From Blautia schinkii DSM 10518 (lineage in GTDB: Bacteria > Bacillota > Clostridia > Lachnospirales > Lachnospiraceae): DNA of 64,000 nucleotides. Below, piece after piece: positions 8,500-16,697 of this stretch. The stretch is from positions 220,831 through 284,830 of the forward strand of contig JNKJ01000008.1 of NCBI GenBank assembly GCA_000702025.1, given 5' to 3'. The notes under the pieces were generated by a model. It was not told where the DNA came from. It saw only the letters and a program-made list of their open reading frames with translations, and did not search any database. How positions within the stretch are numbered: the first letter of the stretch is position 1; each line of letters starts with the position of its first letter. Made by a program: the position numbers and the translations under genes.

Positions 8500-9484
8500 T
8501 TTCACTTGGTGTTTCATTTTGATTTTTAATTATGCGATTGCTCTCACAAGATGTATGCCAGGTTTTGTAAAAATCATGAATGATGTATGCTGCAGGTTTG
8601 CCGTATACGCTGTAGTCGTCATTGATCACTGGCTCCTGGAGATAAGAAGAACGCCAGTCCCATCCGCAAAAGCCCATGACCCATTCCCGTTTTCTGCATT
8701 CCCGAAACATTACCTCATAATATTCCCTCTGTTCCTCCAAATCGAGAACTCCTACATGCGTCCAGTCATTAGGGATTTTGGAACTGCCGCTTCTGCTTGG
8801 CATTCCGCATTCTGCGAAAAAGAAAGGCTTTTGATAATGCTCCAGAAGCTTTTCTATTCGGTTTAAATTCTCTTCCCATTTATGAATGGGGTAATAACCG
8901 CTGGAAGATATCACATCCACAGCATCCCACCAAGTAACATTCCCTTCCTGATATTTGTCTGCATTATAGGTAAGCATACCCTGATATTCCTGTCGGATAT
9001 GGGAAATGAGACTTCTCCACTGTATTTCTCTTTTTTCCATCATAACCAGTTCGCACCCAATCACAAGCATCTCGCAGTCAGTACGCTGTGCGAGCCGTGC
9101 ATAATGCAGAAGATACCGTTCATAATTTGTAAACCAACGGCTTCCTTTTGCTTCACATGGGGCTTCCACATCAAAAAAGCTGATATAGGCTCTCCAAACA
9201 CCGTTTCTACAGTTTACCATAGGTTTTAAAAATACCTGAAGCCCGGCACTATGGGCATAAGCGATTATCTCCTCCAGTTCTCCATCCTCAGGAATATCAC
9301 CGGTGTCATACAGAATTTCTTCCGAGTGCGGTGTTTCCTGCCAGGCCCCGAATACAATCATTACTGTATTTATACTTAGGACTTCTTTCATTGTATGGAT
9401 TGTCTGGGTAATCTCCTTTACTCTTCGGTCCGGTTTGTGGCTTTTGGAATTGATATTCAGAGTGAATGCTTTAATTGGTTTCAT
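8495..9484 (-). CDS. GH113 beta-mannanase / exo-oligomannosidase
   Basis: The 329-residue protein matches glycoside hydrolase family 113, clan GH-A TIM barrels acting on beta-1,4-mannan. The acid/base is the Glu in VIGCEL (about 145), the nucleophile the Glu in FFFAECGMPSRSG (about 225), and YNADKYQEGNVTWWDAVDVI is typical of the family. No signal peptide is present, so it should cut imported manno-oligosaccharides in the cytoplasm; the characterised Roseburia GH113 releases mannose from reducing ends. Start ATG 9484 follows AAGGAGAATCCA. It is the first gene of the glycosidase operon and is divergent from the AraC-type regulator. The C-terminal tail after the barrel is short and Asn-rich. 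Confidence 0.88.
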   Translation of the reverse strand: MKPIKAFTLNINSKSHKPDRRVKEITQTIHTMKEVLSINTVMIVFGAWQETPHSEEILYDTGDIPEDGELEEIIAYAHSAGLQVFLKPMVNCRNGVWRAYISFFDVEAPCEAKGSRWFTNYERYLLHYARLAQRTDCEMLVIGCELVMMEKREIQWRSLISHIRQEYQGMLTYNADKYQEGNVTWWDAVDVISSSGYYPIHKWEENLNRIEKLLEHYQKPFFFAECGMPSRSGSSKIPNDWTHVGVLDLEEQREYYEVMFRECRKREWVMGFCGWDWRSSYLQEPVINDDYSVYGKPAAYIIHDFYKTWHTSCESNRIIKNQNETPSEI

Positions 9485-9507
9485 TGGATTCTCCTTTGCT
9501 GTTAAGT

Positions 9508-9531
9508 TTTTATAGCTTCTTTTATAGCTTC
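9508..9531 (-). promoter_or_regulatory. Tandem 12-bp direct repeat upstream of GH113
   Basis: TTTTATAGCTTC occurs twice head to tail (9508-9519 and 9520-9531), 24 bases upstream of the GH113 start. On the minus strand each copy gives GAAGCTATAAAA and so contains a TATAAA box. Direct repeats are typical AraC-family binding sites, and an araC-type gene starts 163 bases away. The copies could equally be duplicated -10 elements. The rest of the 210-base gap (9485-9694) is AT-rich. Confidence 0.35.
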
Positions 9532-9694
9532 ACATATTAAAACAATTCTAAATTGAATGTAATAGGCTGGAACGTCATTTTTTGTAATTTATCGACTTAT
9601 TGCTATTCTGTGGACTTTGTGATATGTTAGGGAATATGAGGAAGAGAAAAAACAGATGGGGGTGTCTGCCCATTGGCGTGTGAGGTGAGATTTG

Positions 9695-10603
9695 ATGTAT
9701 TATCAGCTTTGCTATGATAATTTTCCAAGAGTATCATTTATGGATAAGTTTAAAGCTCCTCCGGGATGGATTCACGACAGAAGAACGCCGGGTGAGTATA
9801 TTATTTTTCTTATAAAATCAGGAACTCTCTATCTGAAAGAAGGGCACACAACGTACACCCTTCATGGAGGCGATATGCTGCTCCTTGACCCGGACAGTGA
9901 ACACTTTGGGACTCAGATAAGCGATGCAGAATACTACTTTATCCATTTTCCTGCTGCATTGCTGAAAAGAACAGAAATAGAAGAAAAAAATCTCCTGGAG
10001 CTTCTCAACAAAACACATACACTCCAGGAGCAGGCCCCGTCTCATGCATATGCGCTGTATCAGGATGTTCCGCTGCTTCTGCCCAAGCAGTTACACTTTA
10101 CAGATGCGGTTTCCTTCAGTAAAATATGCAGTTTGATGGAAAGGGCTTCCAGTGCGGTATCTTACCGCCTGAATCAATTTAAAGCCATCTGCTCCTGCTG
10201 CTTTCTGGATATAATGATTGAGATTTCTACAAGCTTTACGAATCATCTAATGCAGAACAGCCAGAAATCATTTACCCAGACGCAGGTGCAGATTGTAAAC
10301 CATATGTTGATTTTTTTACAAGAGAATTATAAAGAAAAAATCTCACGGCATAAGCTTGAACAATTGTTTAAAATGACCTTTGATCATCTCAACCGCCTTT
10401 TTAAACGCCGTACCGGCATGACTATTTTTGCTTATCAAAAAGCTATACGGCTGAACCATGCTGCCGATCTGGTGGCTTGCGGTAAATATAAATCCTACGA
10501 GATTGCCGAAATGGTAGGGATACCGGATGTCTATTATTTCAGTAAGGTGTTTAAGGAGCAATTTGGCGTTAGCCCGCGGAATTATTTCCGGGTCGTGGAC
10601 TGA
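9695..10603 (+). CDS. AraC-family transcriptional regulator with cupin-type sensor domain
   Basis: This 302-residue protein has an N-terminal cupin-like effector domain (GEYIIFLIKSGTLYLKEGHT, GDMLLLDPDSEHFG) and a C-terminal double helix-turn-helix (KLEQLFKMTFDHLNRLFKRR ... YYFSKVFKEQFGVSPRNYF). The start ATG 9695 has GAGGTGAGATTTG upstream. It is divergent from the GH113-GH36 operon, a usual arrangement for an activator of adjacent sugar genes. It probably responds to a mannan-derived sugar. The family is certain; the regulon and ligand are inferred. Confidence 0.9.
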   Translation: MYYQLCYDNFPRVSFMDKFKAPPGWIHDRRTPGEYIIFLIKSGTLYLKEGHTTYTLHGGDMLLLDPDSEHFGTQISDAEYYFIHFPAALLKRTEIEEKNLLELLNKTHTLQEQAPSHAYALYQDVPLLLPKQLHFTDAVSFSKICSLMERASSAVSYRLNQFKAICSCCFLDIMIEISTSFTNHLMQNSQKSFTQTQVQIVNHMLIFLQENYKEKISRHKLEQLFKMTFDHLNRLFKRRTGMTIFAYQKAIRLNHAADLVACGKYKSYEIAEMVGIPDVYYFSKVFKEQFGVSPRNYFRVVD

Positions 10604-10647
10604 AAGCTAAACCGTTTCCATAATGAATTTCCTTCGGTATACCCGGA

Positions 10648-11433
10648 CTACAATTCAATATCAAAATATTCCTTCAGAAGCCCGGGAAGCTCCGCCTCCT
10701 CAAAGTCCCTGTCCTGGATCACCTGTCCCTGTCTTACCTGGGTAAAGTGATTTCCCATAATGGACGCATTTCCGTCCTCTGTTCTCCTGTTTACATAAAG
10801 CTTCTGGCAAAACACCGACTTCTCGCTTCTGGAGCAGTATTCATTCATGGGGATATAATTTACAGGCTCCTGCGGCATGGTATAAAACTGCAGCATAGAC
10901 TCCATCTCCCCGCTGCTCCTCCTTCTCTTTACCGTCCACCAGGGCGGTTCGGCCCGGTACATATAGTAATGCTCGCCCTTTGTGTGAAGCTCTGCCCCAT
11001 CCTCCACAAGAACAGATGCAGGAGGCATAGGCCCTCCGTATCCCACGTCACAGAAATATTTTTTGTCTCCGATTTCTACAATTATCCCTCTGTGCAGCAC
11101 AAGGGGAACATAATCTTTATTCCTTGTTATCCTGCACATACAGGAATAAGCATGGAATCCCAATCCGTTCAGCAGCGCGGTAAACAGCGCATTCAGTTCA
11201 AAACAATAGCCTCCTCTTCGCCTCAAAACTATTTTTTCAAAAACCTCATGGATATCCAGGGAGATATCCTTTTTAAACAGCCAGACATCAAGATTTTCAA
11301 AGGGAACCGAGCATTGATGGCTGAAAACGAGATGGTCCAGGCTTTCCTTTGTGAGCGCCTCGGGACATTTGCAGTGAATCCGTTCTAAATAAGCGTCTAC
11401 ATCAGGAACAGGCGCATACATAGACTCATACAT
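10648..11433 (-). CDS. Arylamine N-acetyltransferase (NAT)
   Basis: The 261-residue protein has the NAT catalytic triad: Cys in RRRGGYCFELN, His in VLHRGIIVEI and Asp in FCDVGYGGPMPP. NAT enzymes move acetyl (or other acyl) groups from CoA to arylamines, hydrazines or arylhydroxylamines and are cytoplasmic. The ATG at 11433 is chosen because AGGAGG lies ten bases upstream; an in-frame ATG at 11454 lacks such a site. It stands alone, converging with the araC gene (44-base gap) and divergent from the transporter gene. In gut bacteria NATs can acetylate drugs such as 5-aminosalicylate, but no natural substrate can be read from this context. Confidence 0.92.
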   Translation of the reverse strand: MYESMYAPVPDVDAYLERIHCKCPEALTKESLDHLVFSHQCSVPFENLDVWLFKKDISLDIHEVFEKIVLRRRGGYCFELNALFTALLNGLGFHAYSCMCRITRNKDYVPLVLHRGIIVEIGDKKYFCDVGYGGPMPPASVLVEDGAELHTKGEHYYMYRAEPPWWTVKRRRSSGEMESMLQFYTMPQEPVNYIPMNEYCSRSEKSVFCQKLYVNRRTEDGNASIMGNHFTQVRQGQVIQDRDFEEAELPGLLKEYFDIEL

Positions 11434-11551
11434 GATTAAAGTTCCTCCTCCCAAAGCATACCGTGCATATGTGATAGCTTCATTATATACAAGTGATTTC
11501 TCTTTTGTAAAGGCAAATGTACCGGCTTAAAGTGCTTTCGTCATTTTTATA

Positions 11552-11639
11552 TACAGTATGCTACAAAAGGTATGAATCATTTTCACGTAAATGAAACTGT
11601 GTGCGGATTTACTCCCAAAAACCACTGGTATATACTGTA
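11552..11639. promoter_or_regulatory. Separated inverted repeat in the NAT-transporter gap
   Basis: TACAGTAT (11552-11559) and ATACTGTA (11632-11639) are exact inverted copies 72 bases apart in the 296-base divergent gap 11434-11729. They may be paired sites for a dimeric regulator such as the PucR-type protein downstream, or chance. I find no convincing -35/-10 pair here. Confidence 0.3.
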
Positions 11640-11729
11640 CTTATTAAATACTACAGCGTACCGGTATGTGAACAAAAAGTATGATGGGCGAAGTGCGTAT
11701 TTTCGTCCAAAACGAAGGGAGAGATACAA

Positions 11730-13157
11730 ATGAGCAGCAAAAGCAACCCTGGCGCGCCAAAAACAGGCAGCACAGAAAAGCCTCAGCAGAAAGAACTCAG
11801 CAAGGCACTAAAGCTCTTTTACGGAATTGGTGACTGCGGTTTTACCCTGATGACAAATGTAGAGAGCTATTACTTTAACTTTTTCCTCACCAATCTGGCC
11901 CAGTTCGGAATGGCTACCGTCTCCTTCATCACAACAGTTGCAAGTGTTATTGATGCCTGCCTGTCGTGGATCTACGGAGCCATTCTCAACAGCATTAAGC
12001 CCAAGAAATGGGGACGTTACCGTTCCTGGCTGATACTTCTGCCCTGGATCGTGCCGTTCTTGTACGCGTTCCAGTTTCTGAAAATAGGGGACGGGCCCTT
12101 ATCCATTGCCATCATTATCATTGCAGCAGTGGTAAGCCATGTCGTGTGGAACTTCCCTTATGTGGCCAATGTTTCAATGATAGCTGTGGCAGGAAAAACC
12201 CCGGACGCCAGATCACAGCTGGCCTCCACAAGAGCAGCATGGGCCAACTTGTCAAAGGTTATTTTTTCCTATGTAGGCCCTCCACTTGCAGCTCTTTTTG
12301 CCGGAATGATCGGTGAGAAAAGCCAGTACGGCGCTACTGCCTTCGTTCTTGGCTGCGTGATGGCAGTTGCTTATTACGCCCACTTTAAAATGTTCGATGG
12401 CTATGAAGAAGTAGAAGCCCCGTCAGCCGCAAATACAAAAAAGGATACGACAAAAACAGGAGGCAAGGACCTGATCAAAGCCCTTTTGCAGAATCCTCCC
12501 CTTCTTACCCTGTTACTGGCAGATTTGGCAAAATGGATGTTCAACTTCGTATGCTCCGGCGTTGCCATTTATTACTTCACTTACGTAGCCCAGGATGCAG
12601 GCCTTCTGGCTACCTATATCCTGGTATCCAACATCCTTTGTGTTATTGGTTCCTACCTGGCAAAAAATATGGCAAAGAAGGTTTCCACAAGGACTACCAC
12701 TATTTTTACTTTCTTCGCCATGGCAGCCATTTTATTTGTAGCGAACTTTACTTATACCAATGTCACCATGGTTATTGTACTTATGTCTGTGGCTCAGTTC
12801 GGATACGGCATTGCCTACGCCTGCACTCCCGCCCTGTATGCGGACACCATCATCTATTCTGAGTGGAAGACCGGCAAAAATGCCACTGGATGGATCAGCG
12901 GGCTTCAGAATGTTCCGTTAAAAGTGGGCGTTATGACAAGAGGTATCATCATCTCCGCCTGCCTTGCATTTGCGTCCTTTGACTCAAGCATTGACGCGGC
13001 AATGGCAACCGTGGAACTGAAAAAAGGTATCTGCATGGCCTTTATGGTTATCCCGGCCCTAGCTCTTATAGTTGCAGCACTGCTCCTTCTCTTCGGCTTC
13101 CGTCTGACAAAAGAAAAGGTTGAGCAGTATTCCGCGGAGATTGCTTCCAGGCATTAA
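11730..13157 (+). CDS. GPH-type MFS transporter (cation symporter family)
   Basis: This 475-residue protein has about twelve membrane helices and matches the glycoside-pentoside-hexuronide:cation symporter branch of the major facilitator superfamily (LFYGIGDCGFTLMTNVESYY, KKWGRYRSWLILLPW, DTIIYSEWKTGKNATGW). The soluble N-terminus of about 30 residues is Ser/Lys-rich. Start ATG follows GGGAGAGATACAA. It begins a plus-strand group with a URO-D-fold protein 39 bases downstream and a PucR-type regulator. Although the family is named for sugars, many gut homologues sit beside URO-D methyltransferases and probably carry other small organics. The substrate is unknown. Confidence 0.88.
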   Translation: MSSKSNPGAPKTGSTEKPQQKELSKALKLFYGIGDCGFTLMTNVESYYFNFFLTNLAQFGMATVSFITTVASVIDACLSWIYGAILNSIKPKKWGRYRSWLILLPWIVPFLYAFQFLKIGDGPLSIAIIIIAAVVSHVVWNFPYVANVSMIAVAGKTPDARSQLASTRAAWANLSKVIFSYVGPPLAALFAGMIGEKSQYGATAFVLGCVMAVAYYAHFKMFDGYEEVEAPSAANTKKDTTKTGGKDLIKALLQNPPLLTLLLADLAKWMFNFVCSGVAIYYFTYVAQDAGLLATYILVSNILCVIGSYLAKNMAKKVSTRTTTIFTFFAMAAILFVANFTYTNVTMVIVLMSVAQFGYGIAYACTPALYADTIIYSEWKTGKNATGWISGLQNVPLKVGVMTRGIIISACLAFASFDSSIDAAMATVELKKGICMAFMVIPALALIVAALLLLFGFRLTKEKVEQYSAEIASRH

Positions 13158-13196
13158 CAAGTTTAAAATATAATATATGGAAATGGAGGAATCAAA

Positions 13197-14195
13197 ATGT
13201 TAACACCAAAACAAAATTTTCTTGAAACCCTGAAAAAGGACGGCAAACCTGATCGTCTGGCAAACCAATACCAGCCCTTCGTCCCAATCATGAACGACCC
13301 TCTTATAAAATACACAAGAGGAAACCGTGTGAGAGGCAAGACATCCATAGACCGCTGGGGTACGGAAATCCTTTTCCCACAGGATGCTCCCGGTCCTATG
13401 CCTCATGTGACAGAATCGAACAAGGTGTGTCCTGATGTCACCCAGTGGCAGGATTACGTGAAGGTGCCGGATCTTGTTGCAAACTGCAGCGACGGTTGGG
13501 AGGATGCTCTGAAATCAGCCTCCGAGGTAAACAGAGACGAGAAACTGGTCATGGGCTTCATGGGAACGGGAATCTTTGAACAAAGCCACTTTCTCATGGG
13601 CTTTGAGGATGCCCTGATGAATCTTCTGCTGGAGCCGGAATCCATGAAAGAATTAATTGACGCCATCGCTGAATACCGTTTCCAGTATGCTAAGCTTCTT
13701 GTGGACAATCTTCATCCGGATATTATCCTGTCCCATGATGACTGGGGTTCCAAGACCAGCCTCTTTATGCAGCCGGCTACCTGGAGAGAGTTTTTCAAGG
13801 AGCATTACCGCCGCATTTACGGCTATATGCACGACCATGGAGTGATGGTGATACACCACGCAGACTCCTTCCTGGAGCCTATCATTGAGGATATGGTGGA
13901 AATCGGTGTGGACGTATGGCAGGGAGTTCTCCCGGAAAACGATATCGTGGCAATGCAAAAGCAGCTGGACGGACGGATGGCGCTTATGGGCGGCATTGAC
14001 GCTACCATTGACAGGGAGAATGCAACGGAGGAAGAAATCCGCAGGGATGTACGCAGAGCCTGCAGCACATATGGACCCGGAGGCCACTATATTCCTTGTA
14101 TGACATACGGACTTGCAGGAACCATCTATCCTAAAACCGACGAGATCATAACAGATGAAATAGAGAAATACAACAAAGAAACCTACGGCGTGTGA
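13197..14195 (+). CDS. Uroporphyrinogen decarboxylase-fold protein (methyltransferase-like)
   Basis: The 332-residue protein has the URO-D / MtaA-CmuA TIM-barrel fold: opening TPKQNFLETLKKDGKPDRL, middle DIILSHDDWGSKTSLFMQP, and late GVDVWQGVLPENDIVAMQ and GLAGTIYPKT. Relatives use zinc to move methyl groups between a substrate and a cobamide. In MtaA-type enzymes zinc is bound by a His-x-Cys motif plus a distal Cys. Here the first motif reads VIHHADS (no Cys) and the second YIPCMTYG (Cys kept). It is too unlike HemE to be a haem enzyme. GGAGG lies upstream of the ATG. The transporter partner suggests a demethylase or a lyase for an imported compound. No corrinoid protein is encoded here. Confidence 0.75.
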   Translation: MLTPKQNFLETLKKDGKPDRLANQYQPFVPIMNDPLIKYTRGNRVRGKTSIDRWGTEILFPQDAPGPMPHVTESNKVCPDVTQWQDYVKVPDLVANCSDGWEDALKSASEVNRDEKLVMGFMGTGIFEQSHFLMGFEDALMNLLLEPESMKELIDAIAEYRFQYAKLLVDNLHPDIILSHDDWGSKTSLFMQPATWREFFKEHYRRIYGYMHDHGVMVIHHADSFLEPIIEDMVEIGVDVWQGVLPENDIVAMQKQLDGRMALMGGIDATIDRENATEEEIRRDVRRACSTYGPGGHYIPCMTYGLAGTIYPKTDEIITDEIEKYNKETYGV

Positions 14196-14210
14196 TTCAG
14201 AAAGCCGCTA

Positions 14211-14253
14211 AGAAAGCCAAGGGGGCGGATATTTTTCTCCCCTTTGGCTTTTT
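14211..14253 (+). terminator. Intrinsic terminator after the URO-D-fold gene
   Basis: AAAGCCAAGGGGG pairs with CCCCTTTGGCTTT across a loop of about 13 bases, followed by TTTGC. It ends the transporter/URO-D transcript before the PucR-type gene, which must have its own promoter in 14254-14349. Confidence 0.8.
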
Positions 14254-14349
14254 GCTTATATCCTGCCCATCCTTTCACATCTCTTTGCACTTTCCCGCCG
14301 GCAATGTTATACTGTTGTCATAATACCACAGCAAAAGGAGAATCCCGTC

Positions 14350-15945
14350 TTGACAGAAGCAGTTTTAAATTACGAAGAAAAAAATCTTTCCTTCCGGCTC
14401 AACATGCAGATACTCGCTGATGCTTTCTCTGAGAATTTTAAAAATGTAAATCTCTATGCTCAGAATGACCGTGCCTGTCTGGAAGATGCCAGACTTTTCC
14501 GGAAAGAAAAAAGTCTTTGTCCCCAATATGTTTACCTTATCCAGGGTGCCGATGTATGTCAGGATTTCACGCGGTACAGAGACATTGCCTTTATCGTTGC
14601 CGGGCACATTGACCTTGCATATTTTCACAAAAGCTGCCCTGTCCTGGAGCTTAAAGATGCAGACAATGTCCTTGACGCCCTGGAGCTGACTCTGGAAACC
14701 TTTGAAAAATACAGGAAATGGGACCGCAGCCTCCAGTATGCCCTCACCGGAGATCACCCTCTGGATGATATGCTTACTGCCAGTCTGGAGCTTTTTCACA
14801 ATCCTATGTTCGTCCACGACACAAATTTTTACATTCTCTCCTGTCCAAAATATATTCAGGGCATGACCCAATGGGAGCGGGATTCCCGAACAGGGAGCAA
14901 TATGGTTCCCTTAAGCATCATACATGACTTTAAAGCTGATACCGAATACCTGAACACGCTGAGCAAGAAAACACCGTCCATTTTTTCGGCAGAACAGCGG
15001 GGATACCGGATTCTTTTTGTCAACCTTTGGAACGGCAGCCGGTATGAGGGCCGGATTTGTGTGGACGAACTGCAAAGTGAGCTGAAGCAGGGCAATTTTC
15101 TGGCCCTGGAATACTTGGGGAAATTTATTGAAATGGCCATCCGGCACGGAAGCTTGTTCAGCCTAAGTGCCGGGAATGATATGGACCACTTTTTCAACGA
15201 TTATCTGGACGGAAACATCACGGACCATCAGAGTATCCTGAATTATCTCTATTTCCTTCACTGGAAGCAGCATGACCGCTATCTTTGCCTGCGCCTTGAA
15301 ACAGAGCAGCGGGATATCAGCGTAATGTCCGCGGCCGCTACCTTGGGTCATATCGCGACACAAATTCCTTCCGGCCATGCCTTCCTGTATAAGCACAGCA
15401 TTGCTGTGGTAGTTAACCTTTCCTATGGTCATCACACCTCCTCTGAGGTCATCAGCAGCCTTGCCATCCTTCTCCGCGAAGGACTGCTGAAAATGGGAGC
15501 AAGCTGTGAAATCCATGATTTTATCCTCGTTCCTCAGGGATACCTCCAAGCCAGTGTGGCTCTTGATCTGGGCAGAAAAAGTGAAAGTATGATCTGGTGC
15601 TACCGTTTTGACGATTTTCTTCTGGAATATCTTTTAAAGAAAGGAATGGAAGAAATTCCGGCGGAGCTTCTCTGTTCCGAAAAGCTCCTTTGTTCCGAAA
15701 AGCTCCTTTGTTTAAAAAACTATGACGACCGGAACGGGACGGATTTGTACTATACGCTGAAAGTACATTTGGAGCTTGAACGGAATGTCCTCCAGACCTC
15801 CAAGGAGCTTTTTATTCACCGAAGCACATTGTTTTATCGATTGGAAAGGATCCGGAAGATTGCGGGAATTGATTTGGAGGACAGCAGGGAAAGACTGATC
15901 CTCCAATTATCATTCTATATTTTAGAGCAGAAGCTGGAAACTTAA
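14350..15945 (+). CDS. PucR/CdaR-type transcriptional regulator
   Basis: This 531-residue protein ends in the PucR-family helix-turn-helix (ELFIHRSTLFYRLERIRKIA). The preceding GGDEF-like region is typical of CdaR/PucR proteins (RYLCLRLETEQRDISVMS...). The N-terminal half has no assignable domain and may sense the transported compound. The start is a TTG (14350) with AAAGGAG nine bases upstream; no ATG fits. The gene contains an 18-bp in-frame tandem repeat. Its stop overlaps the stop of the convergent AlkD-like gene by four bases. It probably controls the transporter/URO-D pair. Confidence 0.82.
   Translation: MTEAVLNYEEKNLSFRLNMQILADAFSENFKNVNLYAQNDRACLEDARLFRKEKSLCPQYVYLIQGADVCQDFTRYRDIAFIVAGHIDLAYFHKSCPVLELKDADNVLDALELTLETFEKYRKWDRSLQYALTGDHPLDDMLTASLELFHNPMFVHDTNFYILSCPKYIQGMTQWERDSRTGSNMVPLSIIHDFKADTEYLNTLSKKTPSIFSAEQRGYRILFVNLWNGSRYEGRICVDELQSELKQGNFLALEYLGKFIEMAIRHGSLFSLSAGNDMDHFFNDYLDGNITDHQSILNYLYFLHWKQHDRYLCLRLETEQRDISVMSAAATLGHIATQIPSGHAFLYKHSIAVVVNLSYGHHTSSEVISSLAILLREGLLKMGASCEIHDFILVPQGYLQASVALDLGRKSESMIWCYRFDDFLLEYLLKKGMEEIPAELLCSEKLLCSEKLLCLKNYDDRNGTDLYYTLKVHLELERNVLQTSKELFIHRSTLFYRLERIRKIAGIDLEDSRERLILQLSFYILEQKLET
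15667..15714 (+). repeat. 18-bp in-frame tandem repeat inside the pucR-type gene
   Basis: CTCCTTTGTTCCGAAAAG-like units lie at 15667-15684, 15685-15702 and, partly, from 15703. They encode LLCSEK twice, then LLCLK. Units 1 and 2 differ at two bases; the third matches only over its first ten or so. The repeat lies in the linker just before the helix-turn-helix domain, where added or lost units would keep the reading frame. Confidence 0.9.
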
Positions 15946-16658
15946 TTTTCTAAACGACCCATCTGGGTATCGGCGGAAATCAGTCTCTTGCGGCCTTCGG
16001 CTTTGACCAGGTTTTCTAATTCTTTGATGGCGTCCTTTGCAATCCATACCTGTGTTTTATTTCCGTGTTCTTTTAATTCATAAGCGACCAGGAGAGCTTT
16101 TTCATTGTAGTCAAAATCTATTTTTCCGATTTCCCGAAGCGCCCATGAAACTGCCTTTTTCACATGCTCATGCTCCAGGTCGGAATATTCTCTGATGAGT
16201 TTTAAATAGTATTCCAGTGTCTCTCCTGTCAGCTTTTTGTCATGTATGGCGGATGATGCGATTAAGGTAAAAGCAGCACGTTTTTTATAAATCTCATTGG
16301 AAGTGATCCATTCAGAGATGAAATATTCATAGTCCTTCATTTTAATAATAAGATTTTTGCATAGATGGTCGCATAAATCCCAGGACATCACACCGGATAT
16401 CAGGCGCTCGATATCACTGCGCTCCATCTCCTTATATGGGAATACAAGAACGGCCAGAAGCTTTGCCTCATGAAGGCCGGTGTCCCACAGCTCGTACGCT
16501 GTTTCTTTTGACTTTCCAACCTTCTTTGCCAGGCTCCTGACAACGGCCGTGGACACTCCGATGCTGCATTCCTCCGGGATTCCCATCTTTACTACATTCG
16601 CTTTGTATTTCTCTGATGCCTGTGACCTTAATTCCCCGATGATCATATCTTTTTCCAT
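15942..16658 (-). CDS. AlkD-like DNA alkylation repair protein (HEAT-repeat)
   Basis: The 238-residue protein matches the DNA alkylation repair family, built of HEAT-like helical repeats (VVRSLAKKVGKSKETAYELW, GVMSWDLCDHLCKNLI, HEHVKKAVSWALREIGK). AlkD glycosylases remove positively charged alkylated bases such as N3- and N7-alkylpurines without flipping them. The typical WxxxD...R arrangement is suggested by MSWDLCD and VKKAVSWALREIG. Start ATG follows GGGAGGATTTTACA. It converges on the pucR-type gene and is 39 bases upstream of the tetR-type stop. It is probably a stand-alone repair gene; some family members are not glycosylases. Confidence 0.85.
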   Translation of the reverse strand: MEKDMIIGELRSQASEKYKANVVKMGIPEECSIGVSTAVVRSLAKKVGKSKETAYELWDTGLHEAKLLAVLVFPYKEMERSDIERLISGVMSWDLCDHLCKNLIIKMKDYEYFISEWITSNEIYKKRAAFTLIASSAIHDKKLTGETLEYYLKLIREYSDLEHEHVKKAVSWALREIGKIDFDYNEKALLVAYELKEHGNKTQVWIAKDAIKELENLVKAEGRKRLISADTQMGRLEN

Positions 16659-16697
16659 TGTAAAATCCTCCCATAAATATATTGTAAAAGTTACGAA

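Noticed and set aside
13197..14195. Annotation as HemE uroporphyrinogen decarboxylase
   Set aside because: The typical HemE N-terminal and substrate-binding motifs are absent, and the gene is next to a transporter rather than haem genes.
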